Made by a program: the position numbers and the translations under genes. The notes under the pieces are model-generated. The model was given only the letters and a program-made list of their open reading frames with translations, ran no database searches and had not been told where the DNA came from. A DNA stretch of 26,607 bases. It comes from JAAUTS01 sp038250235 (GTDB taxonomy: Bacteria > Verrucomicrobiota > Verrucomicrobiia > Methylacidiphilales > JAAUTS01). This document shows positions 6,579 to 14,419 of this stretch, piece after piece; the first letter of the stretch is position 1, and each line of letters starts with the position of its first letter. The DNA lies in contig JBBSCO010000041.1 of NCBI GenBank assembly GCA_038250235.1, forward strand, positions 1 to 26,607, read 5' to 3'.

Positions 6579-7982
6579 TTACCGGGGATCACATTCACTT
6601 CTTAGCGTCACCAGCTCTTCTTCCAGATTCAGAATGGCTGGATCTCCGTAGAAGGTGAAGCCGGTGGACTCGGTGATCCGCACGGGGATGATCTGCCCCA
6701 GGTGACGGCGTTCGGCCGGGATGATGACCACCTTGTTCCCGCGGGTGCGGCCGCAATAGCGGGTCTTGTTGGTTTTGCTGGGGCCTTCCACCAAAATTTC
6801 CACAATCTGCCCGACCAAAGCCTTCGCTTTGGGGATGGCTATAGTGTCGATCACTTTGAGGAGATCCTGGTTCCGGGCCTCTTTGATTTCCTCCTCCACC
6901 TGGTCAGGTAGTCCGGCCGCCGGGGTTCCGCGCCGTTCGGAGTATCGGAAGATGAATGCGTTGTCAAAGCCGACCTCTTCCACTAGGCTGCGTGTCTGTT
7001 GATAGTCCTCTTCGGTTTCGCCGGGAAATCCGACGATGATGTCTGTCGTGAGCGAAATCTCCGGGCAGGCTTCGCGGATCTTGTGGGTCAGACGACGGTA
7101 TTGATCCGCGCTGTAGGTCCGGTGCATGGCCTTGAGGATGCGGGTGCTGCCGGACTGCATGGGCAGATGCACATGCTCGCAAAGTTTTTCCAGATCACGG
7201 AAGGCCCCGATCAAATCGTCGCGATACCCAATCGGATGCGGTGAAGTGAAACGGATACGCTCCAACCCGTCGATGGCGTCCAGGGTGTAGAGAAGTTGGA
7301 CAAAGGGTGAGCGATCGTTTTCTTTGGGGAATTCGTGGCGGCCGTAGAGGTTGACGATCTGTCCGAGGAGCGTGACTTCTTTGACTCCGCGTTCCACCAG
7401 ACCGCGCACTTCAGTGACGATATCAGCGATGGGTCGGCTGCGTTCAGAGCCGCGCGTGTAGGGAACGATGCAGAAGGTGCAGTGCATGTTGCAGCCCTGC
7501 ATGATGGAAACAAAGGAACTGTAGCCGGTTTTTTCGTCGCTGTGATCGCGGATTGTATTCTGCGAACCCGCCTCGGCCTCGGTATCGACAATGGGTTGCA
7601 ACAGATTGTCCATGTCCGGGTTGTTGCGCTGGAGCAGAGTTTCGATGTAATCAGCCACACGGTGGTATTTCTGGGTGCCAACAACGAGATCCACACCGGG
7701 GACGAGTTTGGTCAGTTCGGAACCCCGGCTTTGGGCCATGCAACCCATGAAACCGAGAACCAGAGCCGGGTTCTTCTTTTTCAGGGACTTGATATTGTGC
7801 ATCTTGTCGATGGCTTTTTGCTCGGCCATGTCGCGCACGGAACAGGTGTTAAGCAGGATGACATCGGCTTCCTTCTCGTGATCCGCCCGGGTGTAACCAC
7901 GAAGCTGCAGTTGGCGCGCGACCTGATCGGAGTCGCGTTCATTCATCTGGCAACCGTAGGTTTTGATGTAGAACGAAGGCAT
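6579..7982 (-). CDS. miaB: tRNA-2-methylthio-N6-dimethylallyladenosine synthase
   Basis: MiaB adds a methylthio group to i6A at position 37 of tRNAs that read codons starting with U. It uses two 4Fe-4S clusters and S-adenosylmethionine. The 467-residue protein is of normal length. Its N-terminal domain has the auxiliary cluster ligands C11 (KTYGCQMNE), C47 (LLNTCSVRD) and C81 (GFMGCMAQ). The radical-SAM triad is C164, C168 and C171 in MQGCNMHCTFCIVPYTRG. A C-terminal TRAM domain (about 395-460) binds tRNA. The start at 7982 has a promoter-like -10 box 9 bases upstream and no Shine-Dalgarno. It converges with the histidine kinase (63-base gap) and diverges from the SLC13 gene. The TRAM domain and KTYGCQMN opening favour MiaB over RimO or MtaB. 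Confidence 0.95.
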   Translation of the reverse strand: MPSFYIKTYGCQMNERDSDQVARQLQLRGYTRADHEKEADVILLNTCSVRDMAEQKAIDKMHNIKSLKKKNPALVLGFMGCMAQSRGSELTKLVPGVDLVVGTQKYHRVADYIETLLQRNNPDMDNLLQPIVDTEAEAGSQNTIRDHSDEKTGYSSFVSIMQGCNMHCTFCIVPYTRGSERSRPIADIVTEVRGLVERGVKEVTLLGQIVNLYGRHEFPKENDRSPFVQLLYTLDAIDGLERIRFTSPHPIGYRDDLIGAFRDLEKLCEHVHLPMQSGSTRILKAMHRTYSADQYRRLTHKIREACPEISLTTDIIVGFPGETEEDYQQTRSLVEEVGFDNAFIFRYSERRGTPAAGLPDQVEEEIKEARNQDLLKVIDTIAIPKAKALVGQIVEILVEGPSKTNKTRYCGRTRGNKVVIIPAERRHLGQIIPVRITESTGFTFYGDPAILNLEEELVTLRSECDPR

Positions 7983-7991
7983 GGAAGGGAA

Positions 7992-8020
7992 AGAATACCT
8001 CTTTTACAAAACAAGATCAA
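7992..8020 (-). promoter_or_regulatory. Putative sigma-70 promoter of miaB, leaderless geometry
   Basis: TTGATC (8020-8015), a 17-base spacer and TATTCT (7997-7992) are read on the minus strand. The -10 box ends 9 bases before the miaB ATG, so the expected mRNA leader is only about 2-3 bases. Confidence 0.5.
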
Positions 8021-8061
8021 GGCAGGCTTGCCAGCGCGGCCTGGGTCGGGTTGAGTAAGTT

Positions 8062-9891
8062 GTGGAATTTACTTTGGAAATGGGCCTTTGCCTGGGGCTG
8101 CTGGCCTTGGCCGTCGGACTTTTTGTCTGGGAGAAGATCCCGGCGGACATCACAGCTCTGGCTCTGATGTCGGTGCTGCTGTTGATGGGTGTTTTGACGC
8201 CCAGGGACGCGTTCATCGTTTTCAGCAATGAGGCCCCCATCACCGTCGCGGCGATGTTTATCCTGAGTTTTGCCCTGATCAAAACCGGCGGGCTGGAGGT
8301 GATGGCGGGTTTTCTGGCAAAAACGGCCGGACACAGTGAATCCAGAAGTTTGATCATGATTTTTGCCGTGGCAGGCGTGGCTTCGGCTTTTGTTAACAAT
8401 ACCCCGGTAGTGGCGGTGTTATTGCCCGTCGTGCTGAAGCATGCGAGAGACCACAATCTACCAGTTTCCCAGCTTCTGATCCCCTTGTCTTATGCGGCCG
8501 TGCTGGGAGGTCTTTGCACCCTGGTCGGAACGAGCACGAATCTGGTGGTTCACGGCATGGCCCAGGCCCGGGGCCTGCCCGGATTCACCATGTTTGAGCT
8601 GGCCCAGATAGGGGTTCCGTTGTTGATTGTTGGCACCCTTTACACCCTGTATTTTGCCCCCCGCCTGCTCCCGCGTCGTGATACCCTGACGACACTGCTC
8701 AGTCCTGCGGAACGAAAGCCGCAATTGGTGCAGATTCTCATCCGGCGTGATTCCCCTCTCAAGGGGAAGGCCTTGTCGGAGATTCCCTGGCTTCACGATG
8801 TCCATGTCGCCGGTATCCGCATTTTGGAAGCCCGTCGCCGGGGCAACCGACTGATGGACGAACTCGATACCATCCGCCTCGAAGAACTGGACAGGCTGAC
8901 TCTTTCTGTTCCTGATGAGGCCATTCAACGTGAAGCAGGCGATGTCACATTACTGCTTCAGGGACAAACGGAAAAGGAACTGGGTTTTGAAACTTTGACG
9001 CCCGTGGAAGGACGGATCGTGGAGGCAGTCGTGTCCCCTCAATCCGGATGGGAGGGGAAGACCATCAAACAGATCAGGCTCCGCCAGCGTTATGGCCTTC
9101 AGGTGCTGGCCCTTCACCGCAACGGGAAAAATATCTCATCCAACTTTGCCAACCTCAGCCTCAATCCGGGTGACTCCCTGCTCCTTTTGGGGTCACGTCC
9201 GGCCATCGAGGATGCCAGCAGTAATAACGAAAATCTGATTCTTTTGGAAGCACACGACGAACCTGAAGTCCGGACCACGCCATCCCCCTGGATGGGCTGG
9301 TTTGCGGCGGGGCTCATCGCCCTGGTGATACTGGTTTCGACTTTGGAATGGCTGCCCATCTCGGTGGCAGCCATCGCCGCGTGCTGCGTTCTGATGTTAT
9401 TCCGCGTGATTGAGCCAAAGGAAGCCTACCGGAGTATTGACTGGCCTATCCTCATGATCATCTGCGGAACCATGGCCCTGGGCATCGCCCTGGAACAGAG
9501 TGGAACCGCACGCTGGATTGCCTCCAATTCGGTCGACTTCCTTCAGCACACCTTCACGAGGGAAAACCTGCCCTGGCTGATGCTGATCTTTTTTGTGATT
9601 CTGACATCCATTTTCACGGAATTTGCCAGCAACAACGGGGCGGCGGCCCTGATGGTCCCGCTGGCCCTTGAAACCTCCAAATATCTGGAGGTCAGCCCGA
9701 TGCCTTTCCTGGTGGCCGTGACCATTTCAGCTTCGGCCGCTTTTGCCACACCGATCGGTTATCAGACCAATACCATGGTTTACGGCGCGGGTGGTTACAA
9801 CTTCCGGGATTTCCTGCGCATGGGGACGCCTTTGAACATCATCTGCTGGATCATCCAGATCACCCTGATTCCGATGATTTGGAAGTTTTGA
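8062..9891 (+). CDS. SLC13/DASS-family anion permease with two central RCK_C (TrkA_C) domains
   Basis: This 609-residue inner-membrane protein is an ion-coupled transporter of dicarboxylates, sulfate or similar anions. The first membrane half (about 5-210) carries FVNNTPVVAVLLPV and GTSTNLVVHG, the SNT-like substrate/sodium motifs of the family. Residues about 225-390 are soluble and contain two RCK_C-like repeats (KGKALSEIPWL...LDTIRLEELDRLTL and EGKTIKQIRLRQRYG...LNPGDSLLLLG). The second half (about 405-609) repeats the motif as ASNNGAAALMVP and ends with ATPIGYQTNTMVYGAGGY. This architecture is shared with SAC1-like sulfate permeases; the substrate here is not readable. The start is GTG 8062, with ATG 8080 as an alternative. 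The RCK_C domains suggest gating by a small ligand. It converges on tatC with a 6-base gap. Confidence 0.9.
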   Translation: MEFTLEMGLCLGLLALAVGLFVWEKIPADITALALMSVLLLMGVLTPRDAFIVFSNEAPITVAAMFILSFALIKTGGLEVMAGFLAKTAGHSESRSLIMIFAVAGVASAFVNNTPVVAVLLPVVLKHARDHNLPVSQLLIPLSYAAVLGGLCTLVGTSTNLVVHGMAQARGLPGFTMFELAQIGVPLLIVGTLYTLYFAPRLLPRRDTLTTLLSPAERKPQLVQILIRRDSPLKGKALSEIPWLHDVHVAGIRILEARRRGNRLMDELDTIRLEELDRLTLSVPDEAIQREAGDVTLLLQGQTEKELGFETLTPVEGRIVEAVVSPQSGWEGKTIKQIRLRQRYGLQVLALHRNGKNISSNFANLSLNPGDSLLLLGSRPAIEDASSNNENLILLEAHDEPEVRTTPSPWMGWFAAGLIALVILVSTLEWLPISVAAIAACCVLMLFRVIEPKEAYRSIDWPILMIICGTMALGIALEQSGTARWIASNSVDFLQHTFTRENLPWLMLIFFVILTSIFTEFASNNGAAALMVPLALETSKYLEVSPMPFLVAVTISASAAFATPIGYQTNTMVYGAGGYNFRDFLRMGTPLNIICWIIQITLIPMIWKF

Positions 9892-9897
9892 ACAGGA

Positions 9898-10701
9898 TCA
9901 GCCCAGGCTGTCGTAATCTTCTCTTTCCTTCACCACTTTCAGCTCTTCCAGCTCAGCCCGGTTGCGCTTGCGCTCGATCCAAGCCGCGCAGAAGATGCTC
10001 AGTTCGTAGAGAAAATACATGGGAACGGCCAGCATCCCGAGACTGAAGGGATCCGAGGTGGGGGTGATGCAGGCGGCAAAGATGATGATGATCACCAATG
10101 CGTGACGGCGGTGCCCCTTTAACATCTCCACCGAGACAATGCCCAGCTTGGACAGGATGATGATCACCAGCGGCAATTCAAATGACAGCCCAAACGCGAC
10201 CAACATCTGTAGAATGAATCCCAGGTATTCATTCTGCGGCATCAGATAAGTCCGCCGCATGCTCTCGCCCCATGAAATAAAAACCTCAATGGCCTGCGGA
10301 AGAATCAGAAAATAACAAAACAACACACCAGTTAGAAAAAGAACCACACCGAAGGAAAAGGTCGGCAGGATCAATTTCCGTTCCCTCACGCTCAGGGCGG
10401 GCAGAATGAATTGCCCGACAAAAAACAGGATGAAGGGAAGAGCCACCACGATGCCGGCACTGATGGCGGTCTGGATGGTGACGGTCAGGGGATCCATCAT
10501 GTTTTGCATGATGAGAAAATCCTCCACGTTTTTTCCACGAGGCTCGATGACCCTGCGCAGGGGTTCCTCCAGGATACGGAGAATCCGGTCGGTAAAGACC
10601 AGGCTCAAGCCCATTCCCGAGGCCAGGGCGATGACACACTTGATGATCGTCCAACGGAGATCTTCCAGGTGATCAAGAAAAGGTTTGGGGTCGTCCTGCA
10701 T
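9898..10701 (-). CDS. tatC: Sec-independent protein translocase TatC
   Basis: TatC is the membrane receptor for twin-arginine signal peptides and exports folded proteins. This 267-residue protein has the N-terminal cytoplasmic signature FLDHLEDLRWT. Six membrane helices follow, with the conserved Glu of GLSFELPLVI in the signal-peptide binding face. The P-rich segment ACITPTSDPFS precedes the last helix pair. The C-terminal tail is charged (AELEELKVVKEREDY). No tatA or tatB lies in the window. It is preceded on the same strand by the exported LolA-like gene with a 102-base gap, so co-transcription is possible but not clear. That gap holds an AACCACGAAGAAGAAAG stretch that looks like degenerate repeat DNA and no terminator. 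No Shine-Dalgarno is visible. Confidence 0.95.
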   Translation of the reverse strand: MQDDPKPFLDHLEDLRWTIIKCVIALASGMGLSLVFTDRILRILEEPLRRVIEPRGKNVEDFLIMQNMMDPLTVTIQTAISAGIVVALPFILFFVGQFILPALSVRERKLILPTFSFGVVLFLTGVLFCYFLILPQAIEVFISWGESMRRTYLMPQNEYLGFILQMLVAFGLSFELPLVIIILSKLGIVSVEMLKGHRRHALVIIIIFAACITPTSDPFSLGMLAVPMYFLYELSIFCAAWIERKRNRAELEELKVVKEREDYDSLG

Positions 10702-10803
10702 GGTCGTGATGAAATCGGCTATGAATTAACCACGAAGAAGAAAGAAACGCGAAGCAGAAAAGCGAGGCCTCAAAAGCGTTGAAAAATGGATATGCCCACC
10801 TTT

Positions 10804-11556
10804 TTACCGCTTCTCCGGGCTCTTCTGGTAATTGGTCATGGTGGACTGCTGGCGTTGGCGCTGGTAGTCGAAGGACACCTGGACGTCCAGAAAGAGATCA
10901 AAGGAAGCAGGAGCCGGTTCTCCATTGGGCAGAAGAAAGGCCAGGTAGGTGAAATTCAACTCCCGCATGGTGGCAAAAAACCAGGCGACCGCCACGGGTT
11001 TCTTGAGGGAAGCTTCCGATTTTAAAATGGAATACTGTTGCTGATCAATCCACAAACGACCACTCAAGGCATGCAGAACTTTTTCTTCTCGCGAGCTTAC
11101 CTTGAAATCCGGCTTGGGGCTGAAGGCGATGATAAAACAGGAACGATTGAGAACCTTGGCCGTGCCTTGAAGGACGTAGTCATATTGATCGGCCAGCTTC
11201 TCCAACTCGATCTTGGTCATCAACTGCTGTGCTTCCTGCATCTGCTTGGTCTGCTTTTTCTTGTCGGCTTCCGATTTCGTTTCTGAATTCTGGAGAATCT
11301 CCACCGTGTAGCTGATCTCTTTGGAAGGACGCACCCGGGCCTTGAGTTCGCGGGTGGAAAGGACCTTGTCTTTCCGGTCGAGTTTTTGTGTCTTCAACAC
11401 AAAGTCGTATTCGTAGGCTGTCCTGCTTTCACGGAGTCGCTTGTCAGTCTGGACAGCCCGGTCAATGATCTGGCGTGGAGAAAGGTCGGCGGCTTGAAGC
11501 CTGTCGGTGTTGCCTGGATACAAAAGGATAAGAAAAATCGCCCACAGTTTCCACAT
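10804..11556 (-). CDS. Exported LolA/outer-membrane-lipoprotein-sorting-like protein, function unknown
   Basis: This 250-residue protein begins with a signal peptide (MWKLWAIFLILLYPGN, predicted cleavage near LQA/AD at about residue 22). The mature part alternates beta-rich stretches with one charged helix (about 95-125, KSEADKKKQTKQMQEAQQ). It has the sequence texture of LolA-fold proteins, with YEYDFVLKTQKLD early and SGRLWIDQQQYSILKSEA later (the usual GRVWID block). Such proteins bind lipid or lipoprotein acyl chains in the periplasm, but no specific partner can be named. It lies 102 bases upstream of tatC on the same strand. A possible extended -10 box (TGCTAGATT) ends 10 bases before ATG 11556. 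The fold assignment is moderate; a structure prediction giving a half-barrel with a helical lid would support it. Confidence 0.7.
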   Translation of the reverse strand: MWKLWAIFLILLYPGNTDRLQAADLSPRQIIDRAVQTDKRLRESRTAYEYDFVLKTQKLDRKDKVLSTRELKARVRPSKEISYTVEILQNSETKSEADKKKQTKQMQEAQQLMTKIELEKLADQYDYVLQGTAKVLNRSCFIIAFSPKPDFKVSSREEKVLHALSGRLWIDQQQYSILKSEASLKKPVAVAWFFATMRELNFTYLAFLLPNGEPAPASFDLFLDVQVSFDYQRQRQQSTMTNYQKSPEKR

Positions 11557-11566
11557 AGTATCTGGA

Positions 11567-11575
11567 AATCTAGCA
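11567..11575 (-). promoter_or_regulatory. Possible extended -10 promoter box of the LolA-like gene
   Basis: The minus strand reads TGC-TAGATT, an extended -10 pattern, with the box ending 10 bases before ATG 11556. The position 17 bases further upstream does not resemble a -35 box. Weak call. Confidence 0.25.
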
Positions 11576-11778
11576 CAGGACCTTGCCGGGCGATGAATTA
11601 CTTCTTACTTCCCTGCGGAGGCAGGGCCACGGACAGACTGCGTATCCGCGAAAACTCTTCGTTGTCAGCCCCCACATCGATGAATGTGATCAGTCAGGAA
11701 TGATTAACGCACCCCATTCACAATCAAATGCCACCATTTATCAAATAGGCAGCTTACTGGTTTTTTTTGGGCGTAGAA

Positions 11779-11996
11779 TTACTTCAAATCTTCTTCAATC
11801 GATGCGAATTGCTCCAGGGCAGCCTCCAAGTCAGCTACGAAATCTGCGGCGATGACGCCCGGTCGGTGATGTCGGAACGGATAGAGTATTTAAGACTGCG
11901 AAGCTTTTCGATGAAAGCCTTCTCGATATGCTCTTCCTTGATGACTGAACTTCGAAATTCAGGCGGCCGGTCGTAAGGGGATTTCGAAGAAGACAT
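11779..11996 (-). pseudogene. Remnant of a type I restriction subunit (HsdR-like N terminus)
   Basis: From ATG 11996 the minus strand reads MSSSKSPYDRPPEF, then IKEEHIEKAFIEKLRSLKY and SIRSDITDRA before a stop at 11835-11837. This closely fits the opening of HsdR, the ATP-dependent endonuclease subunit of type I restriction systems, which has ExxIExAFIExLxxLKYxxRxDIxDRA. HsdR is normally about 800-1000 residues. Right after DRA the conserved frame is lost. Another frame then reads VIAADFVADLEAALEQF and ASIEEDLK to a stop at 11779-11781, which looks like a genuine C terminus of some subunit. A large internal deletion joining the two ends is the simplest reading. The N-terminal identification is fairly firm; the source of the C-terminal piece is not. 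Confidence 0.55.
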
Positions 11997-12121
11997 AGTG
12001 ACCTTCATCTGTGTTTCTGCCGCTGTGTGTGTGGAACACCCTGAATTCGACCATCCACCAACGAATTTACAAGAGCGCGAAGAAATTGCTGGAAATCGAC
12101 GATAGACGGGGTGCTAAACAT

Positions 12122-12350
12122 ACGTGCCCCCCGACCGCCACAGTGGCAAAGATCAACATAGGTCTGCACGGGATGGGTCTGCGGTATCTGGTTCTCAGCT
12201 ATGCTGCGGGGCGCCAAAAACCTTGTCATACCCCGGAATCAGCACTTCCAGATTGGCTCCGCTATCCGCGGCCTTGGCTTCAAACGTCGGCAAAAAAACG
12301 GCCAACAAATCCTGCTCGACGTAGATCCATGTTTTGGCCTGCCTCAAGTG
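12122..12350 (-). pseudogene. Remnant of an AbiEi-type antitoxin/regulator, C-terminal half
   Basis: Two overlapping minus-strand frames carry parts of one protein. Bases 12350-12195 read LRQAKTWIYVEQDLLAVF, then KAADSGANLEVLIPGYDKVF up to TGA. Bases 12199-12122 read AENQIPQTHPVQTYVDL, then CHCGGRGAR. Joined, they match the plan I know from AbiEi-like proteins of type IV toxin-antitoxin systems: SGANxxLLxPxDxxVF, then a (S/H)PxQxYxDL motif and GRGxEAA. Intact proteins have about 300 residues and a winged-helix N terminus, which is absent, and no AbiEii nucleotidyltransferase is visible. A frameshift and a truncation at both ends make it a relic. Confidence 0.55.
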
Positions 12351-12446
12351 GGGGGGCGGTAATTTACATCACTCAGACAGGTCAAAGCCGTTCGAGATAA
12401 GGACGATAAGGAATCTTCTTGTCCGTTCAATCCCTGGAAGGGAGTC

Positions 12447-13028
12447 CTATTTCTTGGTTCCGCGACTGGGAAAGGCCCAGGCTCCTCTTTTTTGTGTTTT
12501 GGCCAGAGCTTCGATTTTTTCCAGGTCTTCCACCACTTTCTTTCCAGCGCGGCCATCGGGAGCTTCGACCGGTCGGCCGTGGATGCGGGCCAGACCGTTC
12601 TCCACCAAAAGTGAGGACAGATCCTGGTTATCTGATGTTGTAACGATGGCGTAATAGCGGGGGAGCTGGCTGTTGCCTTTGGCATCCTCCCAGCGGGTCT
12701 GGATGGTGAAGGGTGCAGACAATTTTTGTCCGGTGAAGACCAGGGCTTCTTCCGCCAGTAGGTAGAGATCTTTTTTGTAGATCTTCCAATACTTGGCCTG
12801 CTCCGTCGTGCGCTCGGTCAGGCCCAACTCTTTCTTTTCCGGTGTATCCACATAGAGCAGGCGGAAGATGTATTCCTTGCCGTCGTGGCGGACATGAAAG
12901 CTGTCTCCGTCATACGTTTCTTTCTTGAGCAGCCGGCAGTTGTGGAGAGTTTCCCATTGCCCGGCCTCCGCAGCATGCGTGGGGGCAAGAACGGAAAGGA
13001 AGAGAAAAAATAAAAAAAGTCGGATCAT
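12447..13028 (-). CDS. Secreted thermonuclease (staphylococcal nuclease-like, SNase domain)
   Basis: This 193-residue calcium-dependent nuclease would cut DNA and RNA outside the cytoplasm. A signal peptide covers about residues 1-20 (LFLFFLFLSVLAPTHAA). The catalytic pattern aligns with staphylococcal nuclease at exact spacing: D42 in YDGDSF (D21), R56 (R35), D61 (D40) and E64 (E43) in FRLLYVDTPE, and R124 in LPRYYAIV (R87). VENGLARI is the usual late motif, and the protein ends soon after a lysine-rich helix. An insertion of about 30 residues after DTPE (TERTTEQAKYWKIYKKD) is common in the bacterial branch. Its ATG overlaps the chrA stop (ATGA at 13025-13028), so the two genes are translationally coupled. 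No reason for pairing a nuclease with a chromate transporter is evident from the sequence. Confidence 0.9.
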   Translation of the reverse strand: MIRLFLFFLFLSVLAPTHAAEAGQWETLHNCRLLKKETYDGDSFHVRHDGKEYIFRLLYVDTPEKKELGLTERTTEQAKYWKIYKKDLYLLAEEALVFTGQKLSAPFTIQTRWEDAKGNSQLPRYYAIVTTSDNQDLSSLLVENGLARIHGRPVEAPDGRAGKKVVEDLEKIEALAKTQKRGAWAFPSRGTKK

Positions 13029-14323
13029 AAAAAGCTGATCACCAGTCCTGTCAGACCGGCGGCGGCGATTACTTTCATAATATCCGCTTTATAATGGTGT
13101 AGTGCAATCCAGGAGCACAAGGCGATGGCGATGGCGATCCAGTCCGGGGCGGATGACTCCGGATAGCCTATCAGCAGAGTATGAAGTCCCAGCCAGAGGG
13201 CCAGATTGAGAATGACCCCGACCACGGTGGCGGTGACGGCGGAAAGCGCTGCGTTCAGGATTTTGACATGGCGCAGGCTTTCGATGTAGGGGGCACCGGC
13301 AAAGATGTAAAGAAAGCAGGGTGCGAAGGTCGCCCAGGTGGCCATAAATCCAGTCCAACTTGCAGCCCAGAATGTGGAGGTCAGATCAGGGAAGTTCCAG
13401 CCGCCCAGGAATCCGTAAAATTGCAGAACCATGATCAGCGGGCCCGGCGTGGTTTCGGCCAAAGCCATGCCAGCCATCACGTCCTCCGGTTTCAGCCATC
13501 CGTAAGTTTCGACGGCTTGTTGAGCCACATAGGGCAAAACCGCATAAGCTCCGCCGAAGGTGACCATGGCAGCTTTGCTGAAAAAGAGTCCTGCCTTGAA
13601 CAAAGTGCTCTCAAAGCCCCAGATCAGGCCGCTCAATATTACCGGCGACCACCACAAAGTCAGGCCAATCAAGAGCACCTGGAAAAATCGTTTTGCTGTG
13701 GGCGGGGTGCTGGCAGGCAGTTGGGTGTCATCGGCGGTGTTGAGGCCTGAAGGAGTGAGGAAGAGATCCGGACGAAAACGTCCTCCGATGAGTCCTATGA
13801 CCAAAGCACTCAGGACAACCAGGGGAAAGGGGGCTTTGAGGAAAAAGATGCTGACAAAGGCACTGACCGCCAAAACCCACATCCAACTGTTTTTCAGTGA
13901 CTTTTGACCGATGCGCCAGGCGGCGGCAACCACCACCGCCACCACGGCGGGTTTTAATCCGTAAAAAATTCCGGCGATCCATGGGACATGGCCGAAAAAG
14001 ACATACACCGCACTTAATGCCCAAAGAATGAATACGGAGGGCAGGATAAAAAGTAACCCGGCTACCAGTCCGCCCCAGGTGCGGTGCATCAGCCAACCAA
14101 GATAGGTGGCTAGTTGTTGGGCTTCCGGCCCCGGCAGCAGCATGCAGAAGTTCAAGGCATGAAGAAAACGCCCTTCGGAAATCCATTTTTTCTTCTCTAC
14201 CAATTCGGTATGCATTATGGCGATCTGACCGCCGGGTCCACCAAAACTGATAAAACCCAATTTGAGCCAGAAGAGCAGGGCCTCCTTGAAAGAAGGTTGT
14301 GTTGGAGAAACGGTCCGATCCAT
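13025..14323 (-). CDS. chrA: Chromate transporter, two-domain CHR family
   Basis: ChrA exports chromate from the cytoplasm and gives resistance; some members may carry other oxyanions. The 432-residue protein has the two homologous CHR halves of long-chain ChrA. The N half contains FISFGGPGGQIAIMH and LLPGPEAQQLATYLGW. The C half contains MVTFGGAYAVLPYVAQ and MALAETTPGPLIMVLQF. About ten to twelve hydrophobic segments are present, and the protein ends in short membrane segments (VIAAAGLTGLVISFL). It starts at ATG 14323 and faces away from the TPR-AAA+ gene, with 96 bases between them. No chrB or other metal regulator is next to it. The downstream nuclease gene overlaps its stop codon by four bases. 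Confidence 0.93.
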   Translation of the reverse strand: MDRTVSPTQPSFKEALLFWLKLGFISFGGPGGQIAIMHTELVEKKKWISEGRFLHALNFCMLLPGPEAQQLATYLGWLMHRTWGGLVAGLLFILPSVFILWALSAVYVFFGHVPWIAGIFYGLKPAVVAVVVAAAWRIGQKSLKNSWMWVLAVSAFVSIFFLKAPFPLVVLSALVIGLIGGRFRPDLFLTPSGLNTADDTQLPASTPPTAKRFFQVLLIGLTLWWSPVILSGLIWGFESTLFKAGLFFSKAAMVTFGGAYAVLPYVAQQAVETYGWLKPEDVMAGMALAETTPGPLIMVLQFYGFLGGWNFPDLTSTFWAASWTGFMATWATFAPCFLYIFAGAPYIESLRHVKILNAALSAVTATVVGVILNLALWLGLHTLLIGYPESSAPDWIAIAIALCSWIALHHYKADIMKVIAAAGLTGLVISFL

Positions 14324-14381
14324 GGGTGAGACTTAGGGCGTTTCCCGAATCTTGCCCAGCTTCTCTTTGTGACAATTCATC

Positions 14382-14410
14382 TTAACATCCCGGACTGATG
14401 CCTGTATAGA
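14382..14410 (+). promoter_or_regulatory. Strong-looking sigma-70 promoter of the TPR-AAA+ operon
   Basis: TTAACA (14382-14387), a spacer of exactly 17 bases and TATAGA (14405-14410) match the consensus at five and four of six positions. The -10 box ends 9 bases before ATG 14420, so the expected mRNA begins about 3 bases before the start codon. The upstream in-frame TTG at 14411 would lie before the transcript start, which rules it out as the start. Confidence 0.6.
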
Positions 14411-14419
14411 TTGACCCCT

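Larger units (their letters stand above)
11577..12446. other. Gene-free stretch of decayed accessory genes
   Basis: No intact gene is visible in about 870 bases. Minus-strand fragments of an AbiEi-like and an HsdR-like gene are listed separately. A further minus-strand fragment at 11598-11693 reads ITFIDVGADNEEF, then SRIRSLSVALPPQGSKK and a stop; it is gene-like in texture but I do not recognise it. Open frames on the plus strand here have no recognisable domain. All recognisable fragments point the same way (minus), so they may derive from one lost defence island. Confidence 0.6.

Noticed and set aside
7335..8054. 239-codon plus-strand frame opposite miaB
   Set aside because: Antisense shadow of an unmistakable miaB; no domain texture.
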